Assembly (NCBI GenBank): GCA_035582835.1
Contig: JAYKAV010002442.1
Location: 287,794-351,793 of the forward strand
Direction of reading: 5' to 3'
DNA: 64,000 nt
Origin: Phoebastria nigripes
Lineage: Eukaryota > Chordata > Aves > Procellariiformes > Diomedeidae
Part shown: positions 1-10,340 of the stretch, in pieces
Layout of the letters: each line of letters starts with the position of its first letter
Position numbering within the stretch: position 1 is the first letter of the stretch
Made by a program: the position numbers and the translations under genes
Notes under the pieces: generated by a model
What the model saw: the letters and a program-made list of their open reading frames with translations, nothing else
Told to the model about the DNA's origin: nothing
Database searches by the model: none

Positions 1-3000
1 AAAATATATTTCTTCTGATTCCAGCCATGAAAAGTCAAGGCAGTTAGGAGCCACTTTCAGGAGGTTCCTCCACAATTAGCAGCCTTGAGAAAAATATACA
101 AGAGATTTGCTAAAGTTCTTGTGTGTGTGGTATAGGTACCTTCTCCAGAAGTTATAGCGCACAAGCACACCGAGAGACAAGTGACCTTTCAGTGTGCAAA
201 GTCTGCTTATCCCAGAGCACAGCATTTTTTATGCCATTGTAATTTTTTGGTTTTGTAAGGAAACATACAAAAGGATAAATGGTTTACAAGTGTGTATGTG
301 TTTCAGAACACCACACTTCATAAAAATTGTGTACTCTCGTATTTCCTCAGAGCCAAACAGCTTCAAGACATTATTATGCATGTGTAACGTTTTAGATTGT
401 GGGGAAGAAATACTTGGATGGGGGGAGTGAAAGGAGAAGGGAGGCTGGAAGGGAGGGCTGGTGCTTTTCAAGCCATTTCAGATTTGGTACCTAAACACTT
501 GGCTTAAATGTTGATCTCCAGGAAGATGATCTGTTTGTCTCCTAGGTATTAAATGTCCAAATTCCACTGCTCCATTCTGGACATGAACTTTCTATGGCAT
601 AGTGTGAAGGCCTGTGCTCGGAGACCACTGCCAGCCTCAGGAGGGTCTCTGTGGCTGCGTGAAGCTCAGTTTAGCTGGGAACTGTCCTAGGATCCAATTT
701 TCAAAGGAGATATGAAGGCTGATGCCAAGTACTGTTCTCACGCTTGTATCCACCTCTTTCTAAATCTGCCTGCTGGCAGACTGTGCTGCTCCGGAGCTGA
801 ATTATCACAATGCACGATGTTGTCTTACAGCACCAAAGACCCCGTGGGCAGCTCTGAAGCACAGGGCACGCTTATGCTAGGTCTACCTAGTGAGAGACCC
901 ACAGAGGCCCTCTGCACCTTCGGGAAATTACTCTGAAAAAAGTTCTGCCGCATGGGCTCTTCCAGCTGTTGGGAACATTTCACTTGCCAGACTATGGCAA
1001 GCAGCTGCCAAGGATTTGAGCTTCTTGGCATTAGTAAAGCATGCATACAGCAGTGAGTCTTGGGGGTAACTGAAGCATTTCTACAGCACCCCGCAGGTGT
1101 GATTGATAGCTTCTATCAGGATTGGGAGTCCAGGCCCAATGAACAGTTAGCAAATGTTACTTGTAGGTAAATGGAGAGGGCGATGTAGTGTATTGTTGCT
1201 TTAGTGCTAGCAAAAGACGCATCCACTGTTCCTTCCTCGCTGACTTATGGAAAGAGCCGTATGGATGCTGAGCTGACTTCCGGCTTAGTGAGTTCCTCAA
1301 AATGACAGACTTGGCCCTAATTAGTAAGTGTCTCTCTAGAGACATAACCCAGTTGTCAGAATTTCAGCTGAAAATGAATTTGGTCCCTTTGTGTTAGGGT
1401 AACCCCACCTCTTCCCACAGCCAGCTCTGTAGAGCACCTTGGTTTTTTCTCTAAAAAGATGAAGCCAAGAGGCTTTATCAGAAAAATTCTGTACATTTTC
1501 AATAGCTACCTATGTGTTCATACAGGCATTAGCCTGTTGAAACAAGTGTGATCTCCGTAGCATCATAAAAATGCTGCAGTTGGATCGTGTAACTACGTCA
1601 CCCCCCCTGCCCTCCATAAAGCTCTGTGACTATCTGATCCTAAGGTCACGGCTGATCTGTTCCTCAGCTTTCAACTGTGACCCATTTATGCTGCGTATTT
1701 ATCTGGCACTTCCATCTTGAAGGGCCGCTGCTGCCGAGTGAGCTGACCTCTCCTTTTGAAAACGGAAGGACCCTGCTCCAAAACCCAGCAGCCTGCAGGG
1801 AGGACGAGCGGCAAAAGCGAGGTTTCAGTCTGTCAATGGTGCTGAGGGTGGCTGGAAGGGTCCCGGCCTGCCTGGCGGTCATCCCTCCCCTTGCTCGGAC
1901 GCCTGGTCCCAGCCCACAGTGGGTATCAAGGAAAGTAAACAGCAGGAACCAACCGCAGCCAAGTCAGGAGACGGCTCAACTTTGCAAACAGACGTATTCA
2001 GGCTGGGTGGACGCCAGGGAGGGCAGCCACACACGACAGATAATCTCTCTGACGCAGTACAAAGCCTGCTGAGAGCAGGGGAAGCCTCCGACATCTGCAC
2101 GTGCCACAACTGCGATGGCCCCGGGTCGGCAGGGATGGCTCCCCCGTCAGCTCCTCCGCCTCCCGAGCTCAGCCCCGTCAGCTCCAGCTGGTCCCAGCGA
2201 AAGGGTTAACCTGTCAGCCCTTAAAAGCAATGGTTGAAACGGGAGGGTGCTAGCACAGCTCCTCGCTGCCCCTCTGCAGTGCATGTGCCCTGCCATGCTC
2301 CTCTTATTTTGATCTCCCTTGGACATCCACGAAGGCGAGGGAACGCACCAGCTCAATAAACAGCCTGCTCTGCTCCAGAGTGCCTTTTCCATATCGGACA
2401 GCCGACTTTCCGAGCCCTATAAATATTAGATTAGCACCACGTCCCCTGAAAGCCCAAAGTCAGGCTCCCAGCCAAGAAGCCACGGAGCTGCTCTCTGGTC
2501 TAAATCCATAACGCAGAAACACAAATTATTCCATGAGATCCCAACTGGCAGGGAAACGTAAGTACTAATTTCTGTCAATTAGATTATGTTGAATGGAATA
2601 TTTAATATTTTTAATGGAACATCATTTAATTGCTGCTCATGGGTACTTCGTAGCTGTCGGAAACTCTGATCGAAATGATTGTTTTAATGAAAGATTGCCA
2701 AAGGACTCACATTTTAAACTCCTACGTAGGATAACAGTGGGACTATTTTCCCTGGGTTTCTGTGCTGGCCAGCCACCATTGCCCAGTTACAGGGCCCAGG
2801 GTAACGCCAGTTAGCACAGCTACAGAACTACAGGAGGCTAGTTCCTGAGGGCGTTCACCACAAATCCGACTGCAGGCCCGCCTCAAAAATTCAGACTCTT
2901 TGGGGTCATGAGCTGACAGGCCCATACGGCTAGCACAGTGACCCTCAGAAAAGGGCCCCTTCGTATTTGTGTCAGGGCCCTGAGGGCTCTAACGGCCTTG

Positions 3001-3430
3001 ATTGCCCTGAGCAGCCCCAGCTGGGCCCCCACCCCCACCTGCTGCCCACCGGCCAGGGGCTCCATTTAAGCTCAGCCTTGAGGGGCTTGTGTTTCCCCTG
3101 GGCTGTGCTGTAGGTGCAGCCTCATACCTAGCTCNCTCTCCTGGATGGATCAAGGACCTACGTTGCAGGTAGGTCTGTCACCAGCTCTGTTTCTGGGACG
3201 GACCTTGGGTTGATGTAGTAGCCTTGTCTCCAGTCCTGTCCCCATCTCCCGCTGCTCCCTGGCAGTTTGTTCCTGGCGCACGTGAGCCGGTAGGGACACC
3301 AGGTATTGCTGTGCTGGTGGGATGAGGAGGAGCCGTTGGTGATGTTTTGCCGCCTGAAGGAAGATGAATTTGGGATGCTGTTCCAGGTTCCGACCAGTTT
3401 TTCCCATTTGAATCACAGTGAGTCAAATTT

Positions 3431-3432
<2 letters not shown>

Positions 3433-3462
<30 letters not shown>
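3433..3462 (+). repeat. Poly(A) run of 30
   Basis: An uninterrupted run of 30 A residues follows about 280 bp of moderately GC-rich DNA. No AATAAA precedes it within 30 bp and no recognisable gene lies upstream. It may be a homopolymer expansion or the tail of an old retroposed sequence. The flanks do not decide. Confidence 0.8.
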
Positions 3463-3465
<3 letters not shown>

Positions 3466-4639
3466 CCATGAAGATCCTAAAACTATTTCTAAAGGTCACT
3501 CTTCTGCTCCATGCAAGTTGCCATGTTATGAATCTCATCCAAGAAACTCTTCCACACACATATACGCCTGCCTGTAAAGCCTTTTAAACCGTCATTAGTG
3601 TCCCCTTCTCCAAACGAATTTCAAGTGGAAATGCAGATTTTATTTATATTCTTGGTACATTTTTCAGCCACCATACATAAATACATGGAGCAAGAGCACT
3701 GCATTTCAGTTTGTTTACTGAGCGGCCTTGCTTTCCCATTCGACCGGAGCGGTGAGTCAGCACTGCTGTTGAGCTCATCCCTTCTCAGAGGTCCTCTCCA
3801 GCCTTTGGGCCAGAGGGCACTTGCCGAGGGTCAGCTGCTTTGGTGTCGTATTTTAGGAGGTTACTTTACATGTTGCCTTCTTGATAGCATGGGGGACTCT
3901 CCTTCAGATTGCTGCAGTGTCAGCGCAAGCCGTTAAAAAACCCAAGCTGTTGCTGGATCCAGACAGTTGAAACTCATGACCTAGTTTCCCAAAATCATGA
4001 GATATTGTCTTAGAAAATTAGATATATTTTTTTAGATGACTGCATAGTCTTTGCATTAACTTCTGGTTTGGGGAATTACTAGGGATACTCCAGTTGCAAT
4101 TTCAAATTTTTCTTTATAATCGTGAGGGTGAGAAATGTATTTTTTGTGATATGAAAGCAGGGGAATTGCTTGCCTTTAGCAGATAAGAAAAGCACAAATA
4201 TTGTGAGACTGGTTTAAAACCAGTGATACGTGGACAGTTACAAGTTGCCTTTACTGCAGATTTGCTTTGGTTTTTAGCAATTCTAGATCCCCAGACTCTA
4301 CGTGCCAGCACCGCTTATGTGAGCAGTGCATGAACTGGCATTGACTTTCTTGGGATCAGCCAGGACTCGCTGTGCGGCTGGAGGCTGTACCGGCGGAGCT
4401 GGGGTGCCTTCCTACCCACCGCCCTCTGGAGATGGCCACTTCTCACTGTCCTCAGCTTTTTGCAGCAAGTCCTTTCTCTAAAAATGCTAAGCTTGTTTAC
4501 AGGCTTGTTCAGGACCCGTGCTCCTTTGCAGCTACGGTTCCTGGAACGTAAGGGATCCCCTCTCCGTATTTTCCTGCCCAGGTGGCTGTCAACAGGAATG
4601 TGGGCTGGAGCAGTTTTATAACCTGATGGAGGCTAAAAA

Positions 4640-4830
4640 AAGGACGGTGCTCTGGCCAGCTGCTTAGCAGTGCCCTCGCCTCGACCTGCGGGACCCCAGC
4701 TCTGCCGCCCTCCCTTTGCCATTCCCAGACTGGCCTTTTCCCCGCCGCCGCGGCGAGTTCGGCTGTGTGCAGCCCAGCGGGACCGGGGCGGGAGGGTGAA
4801 GGGTTCAGCGGGCTGCGGAGGAACGAGCAG
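4640..4830. other. GC-rich, CpG-island-like patch
   Basis: Roughly 190 bp are markedly richer in GC and CpG than the surroundings, including GCCGCCGCGGCG-type runs near 4742-4755 and a GGGGCGGG Sp1-like box near 4790. No coding exon is recognised. It lies about 2 kb beyond the RGS2 poly(A) signal. It could be an unannotated promoter, an enhancer or simple GC enrichment. Confidence 0.45.
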
Positions 4831-5227
4831 TTTATTATTTGTTGCCATTGGATACCGATACCAGAGTACCAATTTTAACTGCAGCTGTAAGGCTGCCCAG
4901 AGCATGGAAGGAGCATCTCTTAAAGCAATCGGCGGTTTTGTGTTTCTCCAGGAAATGTTCATAGCAATCTTTCAGGGGTTGCAGCACTCCCAATGTGCCT
5001 GTAGTGCCCTTTTTTTTTTTTTTTTGGTGAAGCTTACCCCTGGGAAAACAGGGCTTTTATCAAAAACCGGAAAAGTGATAATTGGAAGGAATGTTGTGTG
5101 CACAGATGTGTTGTATTTTACTAAAAATAAGGTGGTTTAAATTTTTTTTTTTTGCTGTTGATACACCAAACTGTTTTGCTGCAAAGCTTAGCCTTGAAAC
5201 CAGGGCGCTCAGACGCTGCTGACAGAC

Positions 5228-5247
5228 CATGCCGGGGACTCGGCATG
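5228..5247. repeat. Perfect 7-bp inverted repeat with 6-nt loop
   Basis: CATGCCG at 5228-5234 and CGGCATG at 5241-5247 are exact reverse complements around a 6-base loop. Too short to assign a function; may be chance. Confidence 0.5.
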
Positions 5248-5867
5248 GCTTGGTTGGTTTGCTGCCCCGGTGGCATGCTCTGGGGAAGCTACAGAGCTGC
5301 CTGCACAGACTTCCTAAAGACCATGATTCAAATCTTAAAAATATACAAGAACAGCCCTCAGGCAGTGATGCCCTGCCTAATGGCCCCACCTAATTTCCCC
5401 TCTGAACTACATACTGTGCTATAAGTAGTTCTGGCACCTGCTGAAATGAGAAATGTTTCTTTCCCTGAAACCAGACACCAGCAGTGGTTAATTACCACAT
5501 CTCAAATTGGCACAGATTAATGTAGCTTCACTGAAGCCAATGAAGCTTCATGGAATTATTCCTGCCCTGGCTCCGAGTCATTATTAATAGGTATAGTTCT
5601 GGCTATTTTTATGCTCTTCAAATTATTTCGTTGGATTACAAAAGCAATTATCAGCCCAAATCTGTTTTTCCTGATTAGAAAAAAAACCTCCTCTGTTGCA
5701 GTAAATTACTGGGCTGAGTTTTTCTTGTGCTTGTTTTATGTGGGCTTAACTGATCAGCAAACTTAGCTGTATGAGAGCTAGTTCTCAGCCCCAGAAATGG
5801 AGCTATATCAAAGTGGGGGCTGTACCAAATTTGTTTCTTTCCAAGTACAGAGGCAGTATAATAGACA

Positions 5868-5935
5868 TACATATCTGTGTGTATGTATATATACACACTG
5901 CTATATATCCTGCAATATGTATATACATGCATGAA
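5868..5935. repeat. TA/TG-rich imperfect microsatellite
   Basis: Alternating TA, TG and CA dinucleotides with interruptions (tgtgtgtatgtatatatacacac and similar). It is a degenerate simple repeat with no other signal. Confidence 0.6.
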
Positions 5936-6799
5936 GTAGTTGTTGCTTTTGAACAATCTTTGGATATGTCATTGAAGTGGAAAATCCTGTGGTTAGAATT
6001 TTCTTGATGCTTGAAGAAGCGGACCATTGTAGAAGCGACTGCTGTGGCTATATGTGAACTAAACAATTGAAGCTGTGACCTGAGGAGTGGAGTCAAAATA
6101 GCTGGAGCCAGGACCTAAGCAGAGCTAGAGTTCAGAGAAGTCACAAAACTAACAAATTAGGGTTTACAACTGTGGGACTGTTTTGGAAATACTGCTTTTG
6201 GATGTTGTCAGTTAGAAAAATTGTCATGGAATAATGATCCCCAGTAACTTTCCCCCTAAGAAGCACTCACCTAGCAGGTAGTCAAATGCTTTTATTGTAG
6301 TATTACCTCTACAGATGCTACATGGGTTTTACAACCTGATACCAAAGCCCTCCTAAGCCTTTTTTGAAGCGGAGGTCTTGAGCAGGAGGAACTGTGCTAC
6401 TGCTGTACTACTGGTGCCTGTATTCCACATAGCATCCTGCAATCTCCAGCAGCAATGCTGCTGCTTGTGGTGGCTGCACCAGCCTGCTGCTGCTTTCTAG
6501 TTGATCTGTCATCATGTCTAGCCATACATCTGCCTTGTACTGTCTTAGAGATTGGTTTCATGGGGAGGGGGTTAAGACAGAGGAGGAGAACTGTTAAGCA
6601 TTCAAGCTCTGAGGATTTTTATTCTGTTAAAAAAAAACCAAACAACCCAGAACAAAACACTTGCCTGGCAGATTAAGAATTAACTGCTTTAAAGTTAGCC
6701 CTATTAAGATCACACCCAGGACACGCAATCCCAACACTCTGGAGTCTAGTGCCAGGTGGTATATCTCTGTGTGTGCAAAACAAGTTAAGCAACAAAAAG

Positions 6800-7590
6800 A
6801 AGCTTTGTATCAAAATAGTTTATTAAAAACAGTAACAGACTTCACTGAAGCTTGCTGTCCTCAAGACAGAATTATGACATTATTGCAGCATTCAACACAA
6901 TCATAATCCACATATAAATATAATACTATATAGCTCCTGTTTGCTGTAGCCAAGTTTTGCTCTCAGTCTGGCCTCATGCAGCCCTGCTGACCCAGCCCTG
7001 CGTACTTTAGTTGCAGAACCTGTTCCTCTGGGAACTGAGTCACATCCCTTCCTCACTTCACACTGCACAGTGCTGTTACTGTCTGGAAGTTGCACAGAAA
7101 CCCAACGTCTCTTTGCAGCCAGAGGCAGTTTACAGAACCAGTGTGAACACACCGAGTGACTGATGACAGCAACACTGGTTGATGTTTAGGAAAAATAAAT
7201 ATGCAACCAATTACTCAAGTTGCCAGCACTGCGCACTACACAGAGCACCTTCTGTTTACAAGAAGGAAGCTCTGTTCCGACCTGCGGCATCGCCGGGACA
7301 GAAGGACTCTTACACTGTACAGTTTGGTCTAACGCACAGAGTCACCTTTCACTGCAGCACTTGCAGAGAAGCACATCACCAGCAGCTGGCCGGCACGCTT
7401 CTGCTGTCACCTCTGAATGCCCTCCAACGGGACCACTCTTTGCCATCAGCTTTGCACCAGTCAGTATTTGTCCTTGCACCATGGCAACAGACTGAGCACT
7501 CAGTATCTCAGTCTTTCAGGTCAGGATGCTCCATGAGCTGTGGCTTGCTTCCTCGCTAGTGAGAGGCTTCTTCTCGCTCTTCTCCATCGC
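6800..7590 (-). other. RGS2: RGS2 3' untranslated region
   Basis: This region runs from the RGS2 stop codon to the AATAAA signal with no intron signal or continuing frame. Two AUUUA pentamers are present in the transcript sense (plus-strand TAAAT at 6915-6919 and 7196-7200). Such motifs fit the short-lived, inducible mRNA known for RGS2. The exact end is inferred. Confidence 0.6.
6819..6824 (-). promoter_or_regulatory. RGS2 poly(A) signal
   Basis: TTTATT on the plus strand is a canonical AATAAA on the minus strand, 767 bp downstream of the RGS2 stop codon. I see no other AATAAA between it and the stop. The implied 3' UTR of about 0.8 kb is close to that of mammalian RGS2. Cleavage would fall near 6797-6808. 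Confidence 0.65.
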
Positions 7591-7785
7591 TCATGTCCCC
7601 TGGGCCGCTCTGGTGATGGGTGTCTTCTTGCACAGCTCCTGATAGAATTCAGATTCCAAAAACCGTGGGTATGAGTTATTCTCCATTAAGCTGTAAACTC
7701 TCTTCTGTGCTGCACTGAAGCAGGTATGCGTGGCTTCTTGAATATTCTGTGCAATCATGTTCTTGGTTTGGAAGTCTATGTTTAT
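7591..7785 (-). CDS. RGS2: RGS2 coding exon 5 (terminal)
   Basis: The exon has 195 nt from acceptor TTTCAG to a TGA at 7593-7591. It encodes INIDFQTK through [17 protein letters not shown] to the tail [10 protein letters not shown]. It supplies N150, N185 and E192. The tail after the RGS box differs from human but has similar length. Confidence 0.97.
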   Translation of the reverse strand: MNIDFQTKNMIAQNIQEATHTCFSAAQKRVYSLMENNSYPRFLESEFYQELCKKTPITRAAQGT

Positions 7786-10011
7786 CTGAAATAAAAAAAG
7801 GAGATTTACTTCTGAGAACTGATTTCAAGTAAGTATAATACACCATAAAATTTCTCAAGANGTAAAAAAAGGTAAGACCCTATTACTACAGGGTTAAATT
7901 AATCAAATTTCCTTTAAGAAAATTCTTCTTTAAAGAATTCATATATACTATCTTTCAGTGCTGAACTCAAATATGTTACAGGTGTTAAATGCAGCTGTTG
8001 ACTTTTCCTAGTTAAGATGGAAACTCTCTGAACTGCTGCTCGTGCCATTTTCCAGCTTGGTGAAAAGGCAGTTAGGGAGAGAGTTAGGGTCAGACACGGA
8101 TATTAACAGTGAGGTATGTACAATGCAGTCTGGCATCTGTATCTGAAAGTGAGTTCAGAGAAATAAAGAAAGGCTGTAAGAACTCAGAGAACAGGGCACT
8201 TATGTTTAAATAGGTTTTCTTTACCTCTTTGGGAGCCTCCTTTTCGATGAAGTCATTGTAGATTTTTTTTGCTTTTGATGTCAGCTTCTGGGGCGACTTG
8301 GTTTTCTTGAAGTCCTCACAGGCCAACCAGAACTCAATGTTCTCTTCACAGAACTCGGACTTCAGAAAAGCTCGGAAAGCAGCAAGACCATCTAGGGAAA
8401 GAAAAAAAAATACACATCAATTAACTATTTCAGGAATCTTGAATTTACCTGTTGGTCACATCTGTTTCTACCAAAACATTTTGCTGTAGTTCTGGTCTGG
8501 TTCTTTCAGGGATAGCATAGCAATAAACAAAATTCCACATTTATGTATGCAAACAAATTAACACTCTAACAGCTTGGCAGGCTTCACTTTGAGTTAGTCA
8601 TTTTTTAGGTGAACACAAAAAATGAAAGCTATTTCTAGTCAGTATGTTCCCTTCTGTGATTCCTGCATATATATTAAAAAACACCCTCTCTAGATGGTAT
8701 CTCCTGTGTTAACCTTTACACTGGAGTAAATATTTATGACTGTGCTACAAACCTCTGGAATATTTTTTGCAATGGAAAGGATGACTCAAGTTCAAAGAGC
8801 AAATGGTAATATTATTTCTCAGTCTTTTTGCTCTGCTGTTGAATGCTTTTCCTGGTAGAGATACAGTAAAACCCCGAGATCATTGAACTTGTGTTGCAGA
8901 ATCCTTCCACAATTATTTGAATGCATTTGTCTTGGTTAAGCAGTGAGCTGAGTGAACAAACGCTCTTTTTACATTTGGCAAAGCCGAGCTGATAGGTGCT
9001 ATTTTAACTACAAGGGTTACAGGAAAAATTCTACTACAGTGAAGTATTCTTGATGTTTTAATATTAGTTTACAATTTTTTTTAAAGAACAGTTCTATGAA
9101 TTTTGGCTTTAAACAGTCTAAAGTGTTAACTTTCAAGACAAGAATCAAAGCTATTTACATTAGAAAGGTACAGTGCTGACATGCAAGGAAGCAATCTCCT
9201 ACAGACATATAAACTTCACGAGCCCTTTGCTCTTGAATGTTACTTTTTGAAGACAAACTTACATTTATTAGCAAGAAGTTCATCAAAAGCTTCTGACCAC
9301 AGCTGGGCTTCTTCAGGGGAAGGTCTGCATAAAGAGATGGAGAACATCAGACTCCATTGCTCAAGCTTTATTGTTTTTGTAAAACACTTGAGTTATTTGA
9401 ACTCAAAGTCTCTTTCTCATAACTTACCTGAAGTAGGTGTGGTGTTTCCCCACTTTCTTAGACTTTGTTTTAGTAGAATTGGAGGAGTTCTGCAGGAAGT
9501 AGCTCAGTCTCGTTTTCCAATCTTTAATGCTGGAAGAACAAAGAAGATGATGCAGGTCAAAAATGGCAACTCAAAAAGCTTTAGACACCAGTCCCTTTAC
9601 CGGCAAAAGCCGCAGAAGTTTTCCAGGCATTGCGTTGCCAGTTCTGTACCTAGAGAGTCACCCAGAGCATCTGTCTGACGGCAGGAAAACTATTTTCCCC
9701 TCGCTTAAATCAACAGATTCGCCCGCTAGCCAATGACTAACGTTAGCCCAGGTGCAGCTGCAGGTGGCAGAGGTGGGCAAGCTGCTCTGCTCCCAGCCCT
9801 GCCGCCCGCTTCCCCCCAGCTCCGCCTCTCCCTGCAGGAGCCCGCGGGGCCGCTCGTCCCCCCGGTCCCCCCGCTCTGCCCCGGGCGGGGGCACTCACAT
9901 CGTCCTCTTCATCCTGCCCTTCTCCGCCTCCTCCGCCTCGCCGCGGCGGCGGCCGCCCCGCTCCATCCGCCCGCCGTCGTGCTGCAGCGCCAGGAACAGC
10001 GCGCTCTGCAT
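7591..10011 (-). CDS. RGS2: RGS2, regulator of G-protein signalling 2 (five coding exons)
   Basis: The CDS joins 10011-9899, 9529-9428, 9324-9263, 8391-8225 and 7785-7591 on the minus strand: 639 nt, 212 residues plus TGA (human 211). The family speeds GTP hydrolysis on G-alpha subunits, and RGS2 prefers Gq/11. All introns have GT/AG ends and phases keep one frame. Visible domains are a short N-terminal leader, a basic amphipathic membrane-binding segment around residues 34-65 ([18 protein letters not shown]), and an RGS box from about 84 to 200 containing [16 protein letters not shown]-alpha contact Asn residues N110 and N150 are present. The three residues that set Gq selectivity in human RGS2 (C106, N184, E191) are kept here as C107, N185 and E192. 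Codon 5 is Leu, where human has an alternative start Met. A GC-rich promoter lies just upstream. Confidence 0.97.
8225..8391 (-). CDS. RGS2: RGS2 coding exon 4
   Basis: The exon has 167 nt between acceptor CCCTAG and donor GTAAAG. It encodes the core of the RGS box from [17 protein letters not shown] through [11 protein letters not shown] to EKEAPKE. It carries Gq-selectivity residue C107 and contact residue N110. The 3' boundary is in phase 0. Confidence 0.97.
9263..9324 (-). CDS. RGS2: RGS2 coding exon 3
   Basis: The exon has 62 nt between acceptor TTTATGCAG and donor GTAAGT. It encodes [20 protein letters not shown], the first helix of the RGS box. Its split codons (one base at each end) match the R4-family intron phases. 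Confidence 0.96.
9428..9529 (-). CDS. RGS2: RGS2 coding exon 2
   Basis: The exon has 102 nt between acceptor TTCTTCCAG and donor GTAAGT. It encodes the rest of the amphipathic helix ([16 protein letters not shown]) and a lysine-rich linker ending [10 protein letters not shown]. The helix is highly conserved, while the linker differs clearly from mammals. Confidence 0.95.
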
Positions 10012-10140
10012 GGCGCCCGCCTCGCCGCCGCCACGCTCCCCCGCCCCGGCCCCGGCCCGCCGGGCGGGAAGGCGGCGCAGCGGGGCTGGGCGTGCGGCCC
10101 GGGCGGCGAGCAGGGGCTGGTCTGTTTTCCCCGGTAAGCC
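9770..10140 (-). promoter_or_regulatory. CpG island and promoter of RGS2
   Basis: A dense GC- and CpG-rich block covers RGS2 exon 1 and about 130 bp upstream of its ATG. It has several GGGGCGGGG-like Sp1 boxes near 10035-10060. I see no TATA box between the start codon and 10175, which points to a TATA-less CpG-island promoter. The transcription start cannot be placed from sequence alone. Confidence 0.75.
9899..10011 (-). CDS. RGS2: RGS2 coding exon 1
   Basis: The exon has 113 nt: ATG at 10011-10009, codons 1-37 and two bases of codon 38, then donor GTGAGT. The product starts [20 protein letters not shown], matching the RGS2 leader. The next part is rich in Arg, Gly and Glu and very GC-rich. 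In-frame Met codons at 16 and 34 match known internal starts of mammalian RGS2. The start choice rests on this leader match. Confidence 0.95.
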
Positions 10141-10176
10141 AGTATGGGAAAGTTCTGCCTTCCCCCCAGGATTACG

Positions 10177-10340
10177 TCTTTTTTTTCCTTTCTTTTGTTT
10201 TTCCTTTCTTTTCTTTTTTTCCCCTCTTTTTTCCTTATTTTTTCCTTCCTTTTTTTTTTTTTCTTCCCCCCCCTCTTCTTCTCTTTTCTATTCTCTATTT
10301 TATTTTCCTCTTTTCTTTCCTCTTTCCTTCCCCCCTTCTC
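10177..10340. repeat. 160-bp polypyrimidine tract upstream of RGS2
   Basis: The plus strand is almost purely C and T for about 160 bp, with only a few purines. In the RGS2 sense it is a polypurine (GA-rich) tract about 165-330 bp upstream of the ATG. Long homopurine/homopyrimidine tracts can form triplex DNA and exclude nucleosomes, but any role here is inference. Confidence 0.85.

Larger units (their letters stand above)
1..6796. other. Intergenic DNA downstream of RGS2
   Basis: No coding exon is recognisable on either strand. Open frames here are short, often lack ATG, and resemble no protein I know. The stretch holds a long poly(A) run, a GC-rich patch, a small perfect hairpin and a TA/TG-rich microsatellite, listed separately. 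In mammals the next gene beyond RGS2 on this side is UCHL5, some distance away, and nothing of it is visible here. Confidence 0.6.

Noticed and set aside
9181..9678. 165-codon open frame on the plus strand
   Set aside because: It is antisense to RGS2 exons 2 and 3 and intron DNA; the minus strand carries the real exons with splice sites.
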